Notes under the pieces: generated by a model
Told to the model about the DNA's origin: nothing
The model's input: the letters and a program-made list of their open reading frames with translations, nothing else
Databases searched by the model: none
In this document: positions 26,136-34,156 of the stretch, one piece after another
How positions within the stretch are numbered: position 1 is the first letter of the stretch
How the letters are laid out: each line of letters starts with the position of its first letter
Translations under genes and position numbers: made by a program
NCBI RefSeq assembly: GCF_900109045.1
Contig: NZ_FNYL01000010.1
Location: 1 to 64,000 of the forward strand
DNA: 64,000 nt
Reading direction: 5' to 3'
DNA from: Dyadobacter sp. SG02
GTDB lineage: Bacteria > Bacteroidota > Bacteroidia > Cytophagales > Spirosomataceae

Positions 26136-27312
26136 GGGTGCGACGCTTTTTAAACTGATAAATAACTACTGTGTAAGAAAGGGCAGCCAATGCAAACGCC
26201 GCCATGCTGAAAAATACCAGAGGGAGATTCTCTCGCTGGTTTGCAAATAATTCGGCAGAAAGAAATGCCCCGAGGCCAATGCCTGCTTCCAGGGAAATAA
26301 ACATCGTCGCAATCGCCCGGCCGCGGTTATGGTCGCCGCTCAAATCGACCGTCCAGGCGGAAAGTACCGGTGACAGGATGCCCATTGAAATCCCGAAGAA
26401 TGCGGCTCCGGTGAGAAACATCTCCACGGATTCGGCAAAACCGGTGAGGATCATCGCGATGATCAGGATAATACACCCTACAATTGTGACCGGCATACGG
26501 CCATGGCGATCGGATATTTTACCCGCGAAGAGCCTTACCATAATGGAGGAGATGGTAAACATCATAAAATACAACCCGCGGTTCTGCAAGCCCAGGTAGT
26601 TGCTAAAATCCGGCGTGACCGTAGCCACTGCGCCGAAACCAAAATAGCAAAGAAATGTAATGAGTGCCGGACTGAAAACATCGGGCTCGAAAATGTCACG
26701 GCGGGTGATTTGAAATGACTTTAAGGAAAGTTTTTGCTTCTCCTGCAAAGTTTCCTTCATATTCAAAAGGATCGCAATGGAGAGAAATGCGAGTAACGAC
26801 GAGGTGTAAAAAAGGGCATTCAACGAAAATTCCTCGCTGATCATGCTCCCTATCGCCGGCCCAAATGCGGACCCTACGCTCATACACATGCCGTGGATGC
26901 CCATCGCCTCCCCACGGCGGTTGGCCGGCACAATGTCAGCCACATAGGCGGCGGTACCGGTCGGTTTGAATCCTGTCGAAAAGCCATGGACCAGCCTGAG
27001 CAGCAGAAAAGGCATTACCGTGGTGAAGATCGGGTACAGAAACCCGCAAACGAAGCATACCAGCGAACCGAAGGCCATCACGGGAACCCGCCCGACGCGA
27101 TCGGTAAGCCGACCGCTGAATGGCCTGGAAAGACCTGCCGTTAATGTAAACAAACCGATAATTGCCCCTTTGTATTCGGCCCCGCCCATGCTCGAAAGGT
27201 AAGCCGGGAGCTCGGGTATCAGCATATTGAAGCTGGATGAGAAGAGAAACGAGCTAAGGCCCAGCAGCCAGAACTGCGTCGTCAATATCCCACTTGAACC
27301 TGTATTTTGCAT
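26125..27312 (-). CDS. Major facilitator superfamily transporter
   Basis: The 395-residue membrane protein has about 12 hydrophobic helices and the MFS motif between helices 2 and 3 (GRLTDRVGRVPVM), repeated in the second half (GKISDRHGRMPVT). It resembles drug/metabolite efflux members, but the substrate is not readable. A minus-strand TAAATTTG box ends 4 nt before the ATG, so its transcript should be leaderless. yigZ overlaps its 3' end. Confidence 0.9.
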   Translation of the reverse strand: MQNTGSSGILTTQFWLLGLSSFLFSSSFNMLIPELPAYLSSMGGAEYKGAIIGLFTLTAGLSRPFSGRLTDRVGRVPVMAFGSLVCFVCGFLYPIFTTVMPFLLLRLVHGFSTGFKPTGTAAYVADIVPANRRGEAMGIHGMCMSVGSAFGPAIGSMISEEFSLNALFYTSSLLAFLSIAILLNMKETLQEKQKLSLKSFQITRRDIFEPDVFSPALITFLCYFGFGAVATVTPDFSNYLGLQNRGLYFMMFTISSIMVRLFAGKISDRHGRMPVTIVGCIILIIAMILTGFAESVEMFLTGAAFFGISMGILSPVLSAWTVDLSGDHNRGRAIATMFISLEAGIGLGAFLSAELFANQRENLPLVFFSMAAFALAALSYTVVIYQFKKRRTRVI

Positions 27313-27316
27313 CGCA

Positions 27317-27324
27317 CAAATTTA
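27317..27324 (-). promoter_or_regulatory. -7 box of the MFS gene (leaderless start predicted)
   Basis: The minus strand reads TAAATTTG, then TGCG, then the ATG. The spacing puts the transcription start at or beside the start codon. No -33 TTG is evident. Confidence 0.5.
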
Positions 27325-27349
27325 CGATACTTTACAGAAACAGCGGAAT

Positions 27350-27508
27350 TTACTTCGACTTATCGGCGAGCTCCTTTAGATAGGGTGCCAGTACTCTCTT
27401 CGCCTCTTCGACTTTGCGGACAACGAATGGGTCGTTCCGATGACTTTTCAAATTGGAATTTATTTTAATCTTTGATAAATCAACGAGCGGCTGTCTTTTC
27501 TCCTTCAT
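27350..27508 (-). CDS. Small protein paired with the DUF6934-type gene
   Basis: This 52-residue frame (MKEKRQPLVDLSKIKINSNL start, LKELADKSK end) begins 3 nt after the stop of the upstream gene at 27512. It is basic, with 11 Lys and 5 Arg or His, and contains a predicted C-terminal helix (FVVRKVEEAKRVLAPYLKEL). The tight spacing argues for a real coupled gene. I do not recognise the family. Together with its partner it could be a two-gene stress or toxin-antitoxin-like module, which is only inference from architecture. Confidence 0.65.
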   Translation of the reverse strand: MKEKRQPLVDLSKIKINSNLKSHRNDPFVVRKVEEAKRVLAPYLKELADKSK

Positions 27509-27511
27509 TAG

Positions 27512-27946
27512 TCATTTTCGTTTAATAAGAAACCCTTCAAAATCCAGATTCTGCGAAAACTGGACAGGCATGCCTTGCATTATCCCTTGTACTTCAAATA
27601 TACCACTCCAATTTTCAATATCTCTTGTTAAAATGGCCCGATATAACCGATTTCTTGAAGATGAACTTCCTGAGAAATAAATACTTCTATCAGGATACAT
27701 CTCAAAAAACGCCAAAGCGGTCTTTACGACGGTGGCAAGAACTTTTCTCATGTCACCATTATTACTCACTACCATATCATTTAATTGCCCCTTCTTATCC
27801 ATATCGCCGAATGCCAAGTTATAAAGATCGACTCCTATCTCCTCAAACTCCACAGACTTCTGAATCCTGCAACCCGAGGAGCAGCTTTCGAACCAAAAGG
27901 ACAAGTAATCGTCCGAAGCCTCGAACGGGTAAAATTTCTCTTTCAC
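27512..27946 (-). CDS. DUF6934-like protein of unknown function
   Basis: The 144-residue protein (GTG start, MKEKFYPFEASDDYLSFWFE) shows a pattern I associate with DUF6934: EIGVDLYNLAFGDMD, VVSNNGDMRKVLATVVKTALAFFEMYPD, SIYFSGSSSSRNRLYRAIL and a final GFLIKRK. It has mixed alpha/beta character, no signal peptide and no recognisable catalytic motif. The family is frequent in Bacteroidota as solitary or paired small genes. The partner at 27350 follows after 3 nt. Confidence 0.7.
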   Translation of the reverse strand: MKEKFYPFEASDDYLSFWFESCSSGCRIQKSVEFEEIGVDLYNLAFGDMDKKGQLNDMVVSNNGDMRKVLATVVKTALAFFEMYPDRSIYFSGSSSSRNRLYRAILTRDIENWSGIFEVQGIMQGMPVQFSQNLDFEGFLIKRK

Positions 27947-28048
27947 AAGTGCGTGTAGTTAAGCGAATACAAGTTAGCTTTAACCGGTAAGTGCTCCAAG
28001 CCAATGCAGCACCGATGAACGAACGGCTAAGCGTATGGCTTTTTTCCC

Positions 28049-28056
28049 CAACTTTG
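28049..28056 (+). promoter_or_regulatory. Possible -7 box of corA
   Basis: CAACTTTG differs from TAnnTTTG by one base and ends 4 nt before the corA ATG, the same geometry as the MFS gene on the opposite strand. Confidence 0.35.
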
Positions 28057-28060
28057 ACGC

Positions 28061-29005
28061 ATGGTACGCATATTCTATAAGGACGGCAGAGTCATTAAGC
28101 GCGAAAACGATATCCGCGAACTGGGTAAGATCCCGAACCTCGTGTGGGTGGATTTACAGTCTCCGAGCGCCGAAGAAGAGGAGTGGGTGGAGAACAAATG
28201 CAATATCAGTTTTCAGACCCCCCAGGAAATCGTAGAAATCGAAAGTAGCTCCCGTTTTTTCGAACAGAACGAGACAATCAATGCCAACTCCAACTTCCTC
28301 AAAATAGAGCGGGAGGGCTACGAAACATATCCGGTGTCCTTCATCCTGCATCAGAATGTGCTTTTTACCTACCGCCGCGGTGACTCGAAAACGTTTGCAG
28401 ATACCGTAAAAAAGATGAAAGTGAGCCCGGAAAGTATACAGGGAGGCGTCGATTTTATGCTATTGCTACTGGAAACCCGCATTGAGGCGGATGCGGATGC
28501 GCTCGAAGGCATTTCCAAAGACATTTCGGCCATCAGCAAGGATCTCACGCACGAACAAAAAACACGGCAGGAAGTCCTGATCCGCATCAGCGGTTTGCAG
28601 GAAATCACGATGATGCTTCGCGAAACGAGCATCGATAAGCAGCGTGTACTCTCCGGCATTCTCCGTAGCCAGTACTTCCCCGAGGACAGGAAAGAGCACC
28701 TGCGTATCATCCTCAAAGACATTAACTCTCTTCTCGAATACACCACTTTCAATTTCGAGCGACTCGAATACCTCCAGAATACCTTCATGGGTCTGATCAA
28801 TCTCGAACAGAGCCAGGTAATCAAGATTTTCACGGTGGTAACGATCATTTTTATGCCGCCGACGCTGATCGCCGGTATTTTCGGTATGAACTACCAGCAC
28901 ATACCCTCCACCGGTGAACCGTGGGGGTTCTGGCTTTCACTGCTGCTGATGGTCTTCTCATCGCTTGTAGTCCTTTGGTTTTTCAGAAGAAAAAAATGGA
29001 TTTAG
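28061..29005 (+). CDS. corA: CorA family magnesium/divalent cation channel
   Basis: The 314-residue protein has the large cytoplasmic N-domain with a long charged helix (about 125-250) and two C-terminal membrane helices. The selectivity motif GMN is present (GIFGMNYQHIP near 276-280), and the protein ends with a short basic tail (FFRRKKWI). CorA forms pentamers that admit Mg2+ and Co2+ under control of cytoplasmic Mg2+. It is monocistronic. Confidence 0.95.
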   Translation: MVRIFYKDGRVIKRENDIRELGKIPNLVWVDLQSPSAEEEEWVENKCNISFQTPQEIVEIESSSRFFEQNETINANSNFLKIEREGYETYPVSFILHQNVLFTYRRGDSKTFADTVKKMKVSPESIQGGVDFMLLLLETRIEADADALEGISKDISAISKDLTHEQKTRQEVLIRISGLQEITMMLRETSIDKQRVLSGILRSQYFPEDRKEHLRIILKDINSLLEYTTFNFERLEYLQNTFMGLINLEQSQVIKIFTVVTIIFMPPTLIAGIFGMNYQHIPSTGEPWGFWLSLLLMVFSSLVVLWFFRRKKWI

Positions 29006-29388
29006 AAAGGAATCTTTATCGGTTTGTTATTTTTTCTAATGATTATACGTTACAGGTATAATTTTAATGTAATCTTTAATGTTGTAAGCGAATACAATAA
29101 ATATTTCGCCATAGTGTTAGTATAGAAGTTATATTTCCGCGCCCAGGTTTATGCCCTGTGCGATCAACCCTCTTCCAACCATTTCCCTAACAGCAGAGTC
29201 ATAACTTCAGGCGGCGTAGCTCCCGCGAGCGCTGGCTTGATATTTGTACAAAATATATCCGCAAGGATATGGAAATGAGCTATATAATTTCACCAAAGAA
29301 GAAGATCATGAACGCCATCCTGTTACAAGGAAATATTGAAGAATCGGGTATTAAAAAAACGCTCAACTAACTTGATAACCGATTGTAT
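29006..29388. other. Intergenic region before the glycosyltransferase genes
   Basis: This 383-bp region is AT-rich at first, then of ordinary composition. A plus-strand frame open from 29191 to 29370 (ATG at 29269, 33 residues, IISPKKKIMNAILLQGNIEE) ends 18 nt before the next gene; I cannot match it to a family, and it may be the tail of a lost gene. No terminator with a T-run is clear after corA. Confidence 0.45.
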
Positions 29389-30375
29389 ATGAAAAGTATA
29401 TCAGTAGTAATTCCCAATTATAACGGGAAACATCTGTTCGAAAAATATTTTGAGCATAATTATAAGGTCCTTCAAAAACTCGAAACCAGTGTTCAGATTA
29501 TTGTAATCGACGATGCATCCACGGATGAATCTGTTGCATATTTACAAGAACATTACGGTGACAAGATCACGCTGATTCGTAAAGATACCAATTCGGGGTT
29601 TTCAGATACTTGCAATATAGGCATCCAGAATGCCACCAATGACCTGATTTTTCTTCTTAATACGGATGTAACCCTCGAACCCGGTTACATGGAAAAACTC
29701 TATAAGTATTTCGAATTGGAAGATACTTTTGGTGTAATGGGAAGGGTTATTGGTATGAATGATGATTTCATTCGTGAAGCTGCCAGAGAACCAAAAATTT
29801 CAGGAAGAAAAATAAAGTCATCGGATTTCTTTCATCTGCAAAATATCAATGCTTTTACGCCGACATTTTATTTGTCAGGTGCAATTGCATTAATGGATAC
29901 ACAAAAACTGAAAGCCATTAACGGATTTAATGAAATGTTCAATCCGTATTATGGCGAAGATCAGGAGCTTTCGATCCGCGCGTGGCGATTGGGCTGGAAA
30001 TGCTATTACGAACATGATGCCGTTTGCCGGCACGAGGTTTCGGCCAGCACCAAAAACCACAATCATAAAAAGGCCATCAAAAGAATCCATTTCAGGAACC
30101 GTTACTACGTTCACTACCTGCATTTGCAAGGTATGGACCTGAAATTATGGCATTTGCAAATCCTGCTTTGTGATGTATTGCTCGGCCTGCTGACGCTACA
30201 ATTCTTTAAAGTAGAAGCGTACTGGGATTTCTTTAAAAACCGGGACAACCTGCAAGCGAAGAAAGTAGCCTTTAACAGGGAAATGAAAAAACATCACTCG
30301 GATATTGGTATTATTGATGTGATCAATAACTTCCGGATGATGCTGAAATACCAGCAGGTAATTAAACTGAATTAA
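29389..30375 (+). CDS. Glycosyltransferase family 2
   Basis: The 328-residue enzyme (ATG at 29389; a TTG two codons upstream is less likely) has the GT-A fold: SVVIPNYNG at the start, IDDAST, the metal/nucleotide motif LLNTDV near 90-95 and the acceptor-side GEDQELSIRAWRLGW. The C-terminal part (about 225-290) is hydrophobic and basic and may lie on the membrane. It likely transfers a sugar, probably rhamnose-like given the general resemblance, in surface polysaccharide assembly. Its end overlaps the convergent GT4 gene by 14 nt. Confidence 0.88.
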   Translation: MKSISVVIPNYNGKHLFEKYFEHNYKVLQKLETSVQIIVIDDASTDESVAYLQEHYGDKITLIRKDTNSGFSDTCNIGIQNATNDLIFLLNTDVTLEPGYMEKLYKYFELEDTFGVMGRVIGMNDDFIREAAREPKISGRKIKSSDFFHLQNINAFTPTFYLSGAIALMDTQKLKAINGFNEMFNPYYGEDQELSIRAWRLGWKCYYEHDAVCRHEVSASTKNHNHKKAIKRIHFRNRYYVHYLHLQGMDLKLWHLQILLCDVLLGLLTLQFFKVEAYWDFFKNRDNLQAKKVAFNREMKKHHSDIGIIDVINNFRMMLKYQQVIKLN

Positions 30376-31429
30376 CAAGGCTTCGATACAACTCAAGGTA
30401 TTCCGAAGCTGCCCTATCCCAGGAAAAGAATCTGGCCCTATCCCGGATTCTTTCCCTGGGTTTTGTTTTATTATAGTCTTCAAGACTCGCATTCAATACA
30501 TTACGCATGTGCTCGGGCTCGAAATTATCGAAGTAATAAGCGTAGTCACCGCCGATTTCCGGTAGTGATGTACAGCGTGATAAAATGACCGGCTTGCCGT
30601 AGTACATCGCCTCGATAACCGGCAATCCGAAACCCTCCGCAATGGACGGAAATACGAAAGCAGTACAGTTGCTCAGATACCATTTTTTATCGTTCTCGGA
30701 GATAGGGCCCGTAAAAAATAGCCTGTCAAGCACATTCAGCTTCTGTGCTTCCTTGATAATCGCCTTCTTATATTCCTGGCTGCTTTCAATCCCCGCAATA
30801 ACAAGCTTAAAATCATTACCCGCCAGCAATGCAGGCAGTACATGGAAATTTTTTTTCCCGACAATCGTTCCGATCGTAAACAGGAATGGCTGCTCAATCG
30901 GCTTGTCCGGAACATTAATTACACCGGTATCATCGATATTACAGCCATTGTAAATTACTGATGTGGGCTTATTCCCTAATTCGAGGTACTTTTTTAAATC
31001 TTCCAGAACATAATAAGAGATCGCTACGATATGATCGGCCCGGTCTATCTTTAATTGCAACCTGTTCAAATACTTCTTGATACGTTTCTCGGATCTGTTG
31101 CCGTCATAAAGAAAATTCAGGTCGTGGATTGTTAGAACCACCGAAACCTTTTTCCCAAACGGAAAATACCTTGAACCCTGGTAGGTGCAATGCCAGATAT
31201 CAACCGATTTGGTATCCGGGAAAAACAGTTTGTGAATAAAATGCTGGGAAACATAATTGGCATTTTCGCCAAAAGCATGCTCTGCCGAATTAGGTAAGTA
31301 AAAGGCAATTTTTTCCTGATCGTTCCCAACCTTTTTTAATATGGAATTCCCTAATTGAAGGCAATAGTGGTAAAGCCCGGTATGAGGGTGCCTCATCCTC
31401 TCGCAATCAATCAGAATTCTTTTTGACAT
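30362..31429 (-). CDS. Glycosyltransferase family 4 (GT-B)
   Basis: The 355-residue protein (MSKRILIDCERMRHPHTGLY) has a GT-B fold with the nucleotide-sugar binding C-domain: FTIGTIVGKKN, FFTGPISENDKKWYLSNC and the E-x7-E motif SIAEGFGLPVIEAMYYGKP. It probably uses a GDP- or UDP-sugar in surface glycan synthesis. An alternative ATG at 31444 overlaps the stop of the upstream methyltransferase gene (ATGA), so the start is uncertain by five codons. Confidence 0.88.
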   Translation of the reverse strand: MSKRILIDCERMRHPHTGLYHYCLQLGNSILKKVGNDQEKIAFYLPNSAEHAFGENANYVSQHFIHKLFFPDTKSVDIWHCTYQGSRYFPFGKKVSVVLTIHDLNFLYDGNRSEKRIKKYLNRLQLKIDRADHIVAISYYVLEDLKKYLELGNKPTSVIYNGCNIDDTGVINVPDKPIEQPFLFTIGTIVGKKNFHVLPALLAGNDFKLVIAGIESSQEYKKAIIKEAQKLNVLDRLFFTGPISENDKKWYLSNCTAFVFPSIAEGFGLPVIEAMYYGKPVILSRCTSLPEIGGDYAYYFDNFEPEHMRNVLNASLEDYNKTKPRERIRDRARFFSWDRAASEYLELYRSLVNSV

Positions 31430-31440
31430 AAAATGATTAT

Positions 31441-32235
31441 TCATTTTTTGCACGCTTCCAGTGCATAACAAAAACCGTTAATGGGCATGTAACTCACATG
31501 ATAGCCCAGCTCTTCAAGATACTGGCTAAACGTAATTACATTAAACTGACTATCAATATCATGCACCTCAACCAACATTCTTTCAACCCTGCGCACAACA
31601 TCCGGCGGCGTGTTCAAAATAATATCATATTCGCTTCCTTCGCAATCCATTTTCAGCAAATCGACCTTTGCCTTCGGAATACCAGCCATGATTTCCGAAA
31701 ATGAAACGGCAGGAATCCACAGCTCCTTTGTATTATCAGTATTAAAACCTTTTAACGAAGAAGCGACCACCTGATTATCTTCCGTGTCCTGTGCGTATAG
31801 GCGCAACATTTCGCAGGGTGTTCCTGTCACGGCAAAAGGATTGATGGTCACGCTTTTATCAAACCTGCGATTGGAGGATGCAATGGAACGCATTCGTTCG
31901 ATATTACTGCTCAGAGGCTCATACGCATAAATTTGAGCATTCTTTGTTTTAGATAAAAGCAATATATCAAAAAAACCGGCGTTTGCGCCGATATCGATCA
32001 CCAGCGGATCATCAGGCATTACGCCCGTCAGCGTCCCGATGTTGTATACGTCGGCCATAAATATTTCCTTGAACACCTGGTGTAGGCTGGCAGGGACGTC
32101 GAAACGGAGGCTGTTGGGTTTCGTGACAAAGCGTAGCGTCCTGCCACGGTCGTGAAATTTGTCGAAGATATATTCGAAAGGGTTACGGATGTTCCGGAAC
32201 AAATTGACGTACCTCCTCGGGCCTGTTACGGGCAT
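31441..32235 (-). CDS. FkbM family methyltransferase
   Basis: The 264-residue protein has the SAM-binding motif VIDIGANAGFFDILL near 84-98 and the FkbM signature VDLLKMDCEGSEYDIILN, followed by an SFSEI-type segment. FkbM enzymes O-methylate sugars or polyketides. Its position directly before a GT4 gene and next to a GT2 gene suggests methylation of a surface glycan. Upstream 265 bp separate it from divergent nrdB. Confidence 0.88.
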   Translation of the reverse strand: MPVTGPRRYVNLFRNIRNPFEYIFDKFHDRGRTLRFVTKPNSLRFDVPASLHQVFKEIFMADVYNIGTLTGVMPDDPLVIDIGANAGFFDILLLSKTKNAQIYAYEPLSSNIERMRSIASSNRRFDKSVTINPFAVTGTPCEMLRLYAQDTEDNQVVASSLKGFNTDNTKELWIPAVSFSEIMAGIPKAKVDLLKMDCEGSEYDIILNTPPDVVRRVERMLVEVHDIDSQFNVITFSQYLEELGYHVSYMPINGFCYALEACKK

Positions 32236-32386
32236 GGGCTATGAATTTAACGATATGGAATATTTCCGGGGTAGACATCCAAAGCACCACCTCCCTGCAT
32301 TATACCCAGAGTCTCACCTGCATCACATTAATAATTACCGATAGGGTTGGTTCAGGTTTTCCATCGGTCGGATGTCGACAACTTTG

Positions 32387-32417
32387 TTTGAATTTTAGCC
32401 CAAAGCGTGTAGCTTTG
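32387..32417 (+). promoter_or_regulatory. Promoter of nrdB
   Basis: TTTG at 32387-32390, a 19-nt spacer and TAGCTTTG at 32410-32417 form the clearest complete Bacteroidota promoter in the window. Transcription should start near 32423, leaving a leader of about 78 nt. The rest of the 265-bp gap (32236-32500) has no gene. Confidence 0.8.
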
Positions 32418-32500
32418 TTTTCTTCCGGCCCGGCTGTCAGAGCCAACGGCAAGTAATAACGTTATATCATTCTGATCCCAGTAAAATACTCTAATTAACT

Positions 32501-33496
32501 ATGTCACAAGAACTTACCAGACAGGAACCCCTGTTGATAGAAGATCCCTTGCGGTTTGTTTTGTTCCCCATCAAGCATTCCGACATATGGGAAATGTACA
32601 AACGTCACGAGGCATCGTTCTGGACAGCCGAGGAAATCGATTTGTCGCAGGATATGAAGGACTGGGAGAACCTGAATGACGGAGAAAGGCATTTCATTTC
32701 CCACGTACTGGCATTTTTTGCGGCATCCGACGGGATTGTCAATGAAAACCTGGCGGTCAACTTTCTTAGCGAAGTGCAATATGCCGAAGCTAAATGCTTC
32801 TATGGGTTCCAGATTGCGATGGAAAACATCCACTCCGAAACCTACTCGCTGCTGATCGACACCTATATTAAAGATCCGGTTGAGAAAGACAGGCTGCTAA
32901 GGGCGATCGAAACCATCCCATGCGTGCAGAAAAAAGCTGACTGGGCATTGAAATGGATCAACAGCCCTGTTTTTGCGGAACGCATCATCGCATTTGCAGC
33001 AGTGGAAGGGATTTTCTTCTCCGGGTCGTTCTGTTCGATCTTCTGGCTGAAAAAACGTGGCCTTATGCCCGGACTTTCATTCTCGAACGAGCTGATTTCC
33101 CGCGATGAGGGCTTACACTGCGAGTTTGCATGTTTGCTATATACCAAACACATTCTGAACCAGTTGCCGCAAGAGCGCGTGATCGAGATTATGCTCGACG
33201 CGGTGGAAATCGAGAAAGAGTTCGTGAGTGAAGCGCTTCCGGTGTCGCTGATCGGTATGAATGCCGATTTGATGAAGCAATACATCGAATACATCGCGGA
33301 TTTCTGGCTCGAAAGACTGGGCTGCCCCAAACAGTTCGGCTCGGCCAACCCATTCGATTTCATGGAGCTGATCTCGCTTCCGGGCAAGACCAACTTCTTC
33401 GAAAAACGGGTAGGAGAATACCAGAAAGCAGGTGTGATGAGTGGTGTGAAGGACAAAGAATCCGCGCACAGAATTTCGTTCGACTCCGACTTCTAA
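32501..33496 (+). CDS. nrdB: Class Ia ribonucleotide reductase, beta (small) subunit
   Basis: The 331-residue protein is the diferric-tyrosyl radical subunit that activates NrdA. Metal ligands and the radical Tyr are visible: D77 (AASDGIV), E108 and H111 (MENIHSETY) with Tyr115 four residues on, and a second ligand set near ISRDEGLHCEFAC. It has a strong own promoter and lies far from nrdA (697-3147). An inverted repeat follows the stop codon by 6 nt. Confidence 0.97.
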   Translation: MSQELTRQEPLLIEDPLRFVLFPIKHSDIWEMYKRHEASFWTAEEIDLSQDMKDWENLNDGERHFISHVLAFFAASDGIVNENLAVNFLSEVQYAEAKCFYGFQIAMENIHSETYSLLIDTYIKDPVEKDRLLRAIETIPCVQKKADWALKWINSPVFAERIIAFAAVEGIFFSGSFCSIFWLKKRGLMPGLSFSNELISRDEGLHCEFACLLYTKHILNQLPQERVIEIMLDAVEIEKEFVSEALPVSLIGMNADLMKQYIEYIADFWLERLGCPKQFGSANPFDFMELISLPGKTNFFEKRVGEYQKAGVMSGVKDKESAHRISFDSDF

Positions 33497-33502
33497 ACGA
33501 TC

Positions 33503-33569
33503 TGTCACCCTGAGCGAGGTCGAAGCAAATACGAAACGCAGCTACCCTTCGACTCTGCTCAGGGTGACA
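33503..33569. repeat. Inverted repeat (REP-like hairpin) between nrdB and recX
   Basis: Two 23-bp arms, TGTCACCCTGAGCGAGGTCG type at 33503-33525 and its near complement at 33547-33569, match at 20 of 23 positions around a 21-bp spacer. This CACCCTGAGC/GCTCAGGGTG element is widespread between genes in many Bacteroidota. Here it lies between convergent genes and may also end transcription. Confidence 0.85.
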
Positions 33570-33582
33570 TACCAATACTACA

Positions 33583-34035
33583 TTATAACTCTCCTATTTC
33601 CTTCCACACCAGCTCGCTTTCATACCCCTTTGCCAGCGCGAACCTGGCCAGCTTCTGTTTCAATTTAAAAGGATCTGTCTCCGTTTTCGACAGCAGAACC
33701 CGCTTCTTCGCAAGCAACTCGCGCAAGCCCGACACATAATCGTCGTCACCGATCTCGTTCATCCCTTTTTCAATGCTGTAAGCACTCAGCCCGCGGCGGT
33801 TCAGCTCCTGCCGGATTTTCATCCGGCCCCAGTTTTTCACCCTGAATTTCCCTCCGGCATAGGTTTTCGCAAAGCGTTCCTCGCTGAGGTAGTTCATGGA
33901 AATCAGCTCTGCGATGATCTCGTCGGCTTCGTCGCCCCACACATTCCATTTTTTCAGCCGCTGTTTCACCTCGTCCTGCGTGCGCTCCTGGTAAGCGCAA
34001 TAGGAAGCTGCTTTTTGCAGAATAAGCCGGTCCAT
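33583..34035 (-). CDS. recX: Regulatory protein RecX
   Basis: The 150-residue all-helical protein has the RecX three-repeat layout (ASYCAYQERTQDEVKQRLKKW, LNRRGLSAYSIEKGMNEIGD, LARFALAKGYESELVWKEI). RecX binds RecA filaments and limits recombination activity. No recA gene is nearby. Confidence 0.92.
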   Translation of the reverse strand: MDRLILQKAASYCAYQERTQDEVKQRLKKWNVWGDEADEIIAELISMNYLSEERFAKTYAGGKFRVKNWGRMKIRQELNRRGLSAYSIEKGMNEIGDDDYVSGLRELLAKKRVLLSKTETDPFKLKQKLARFALAKGYESELVWKEIGEL

Positions 34036-34102
34036 GTATTCAGGTTTTTATTAAATATGCTTAACAATGTGCAAGATTAAGGAAATATAACGGACGAATA
34101 GC

Positions 34103-34110
34103 TATTTTTG
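34103..34110 (+). promoter_or_regulatory. -7 box upstream of the metallophosphoesterase gene
   Basis: TATTTTTG matches TAnnTTTG 46 nt before the ATG at 34157. No TTG is found at the expected -33 distance. Confidence 0.45.
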
Positions 34111-34156
34111 AACACGCATGAAACCCCTATTTCCGATCATCCAAACCCGTTAAACC

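Noticed and set aside
29269..29370. 33-codon frame before the GT2 gene
   Set aside because: Too short and unmatched; kept only as a note in the intergenic entry as a possible remnant.
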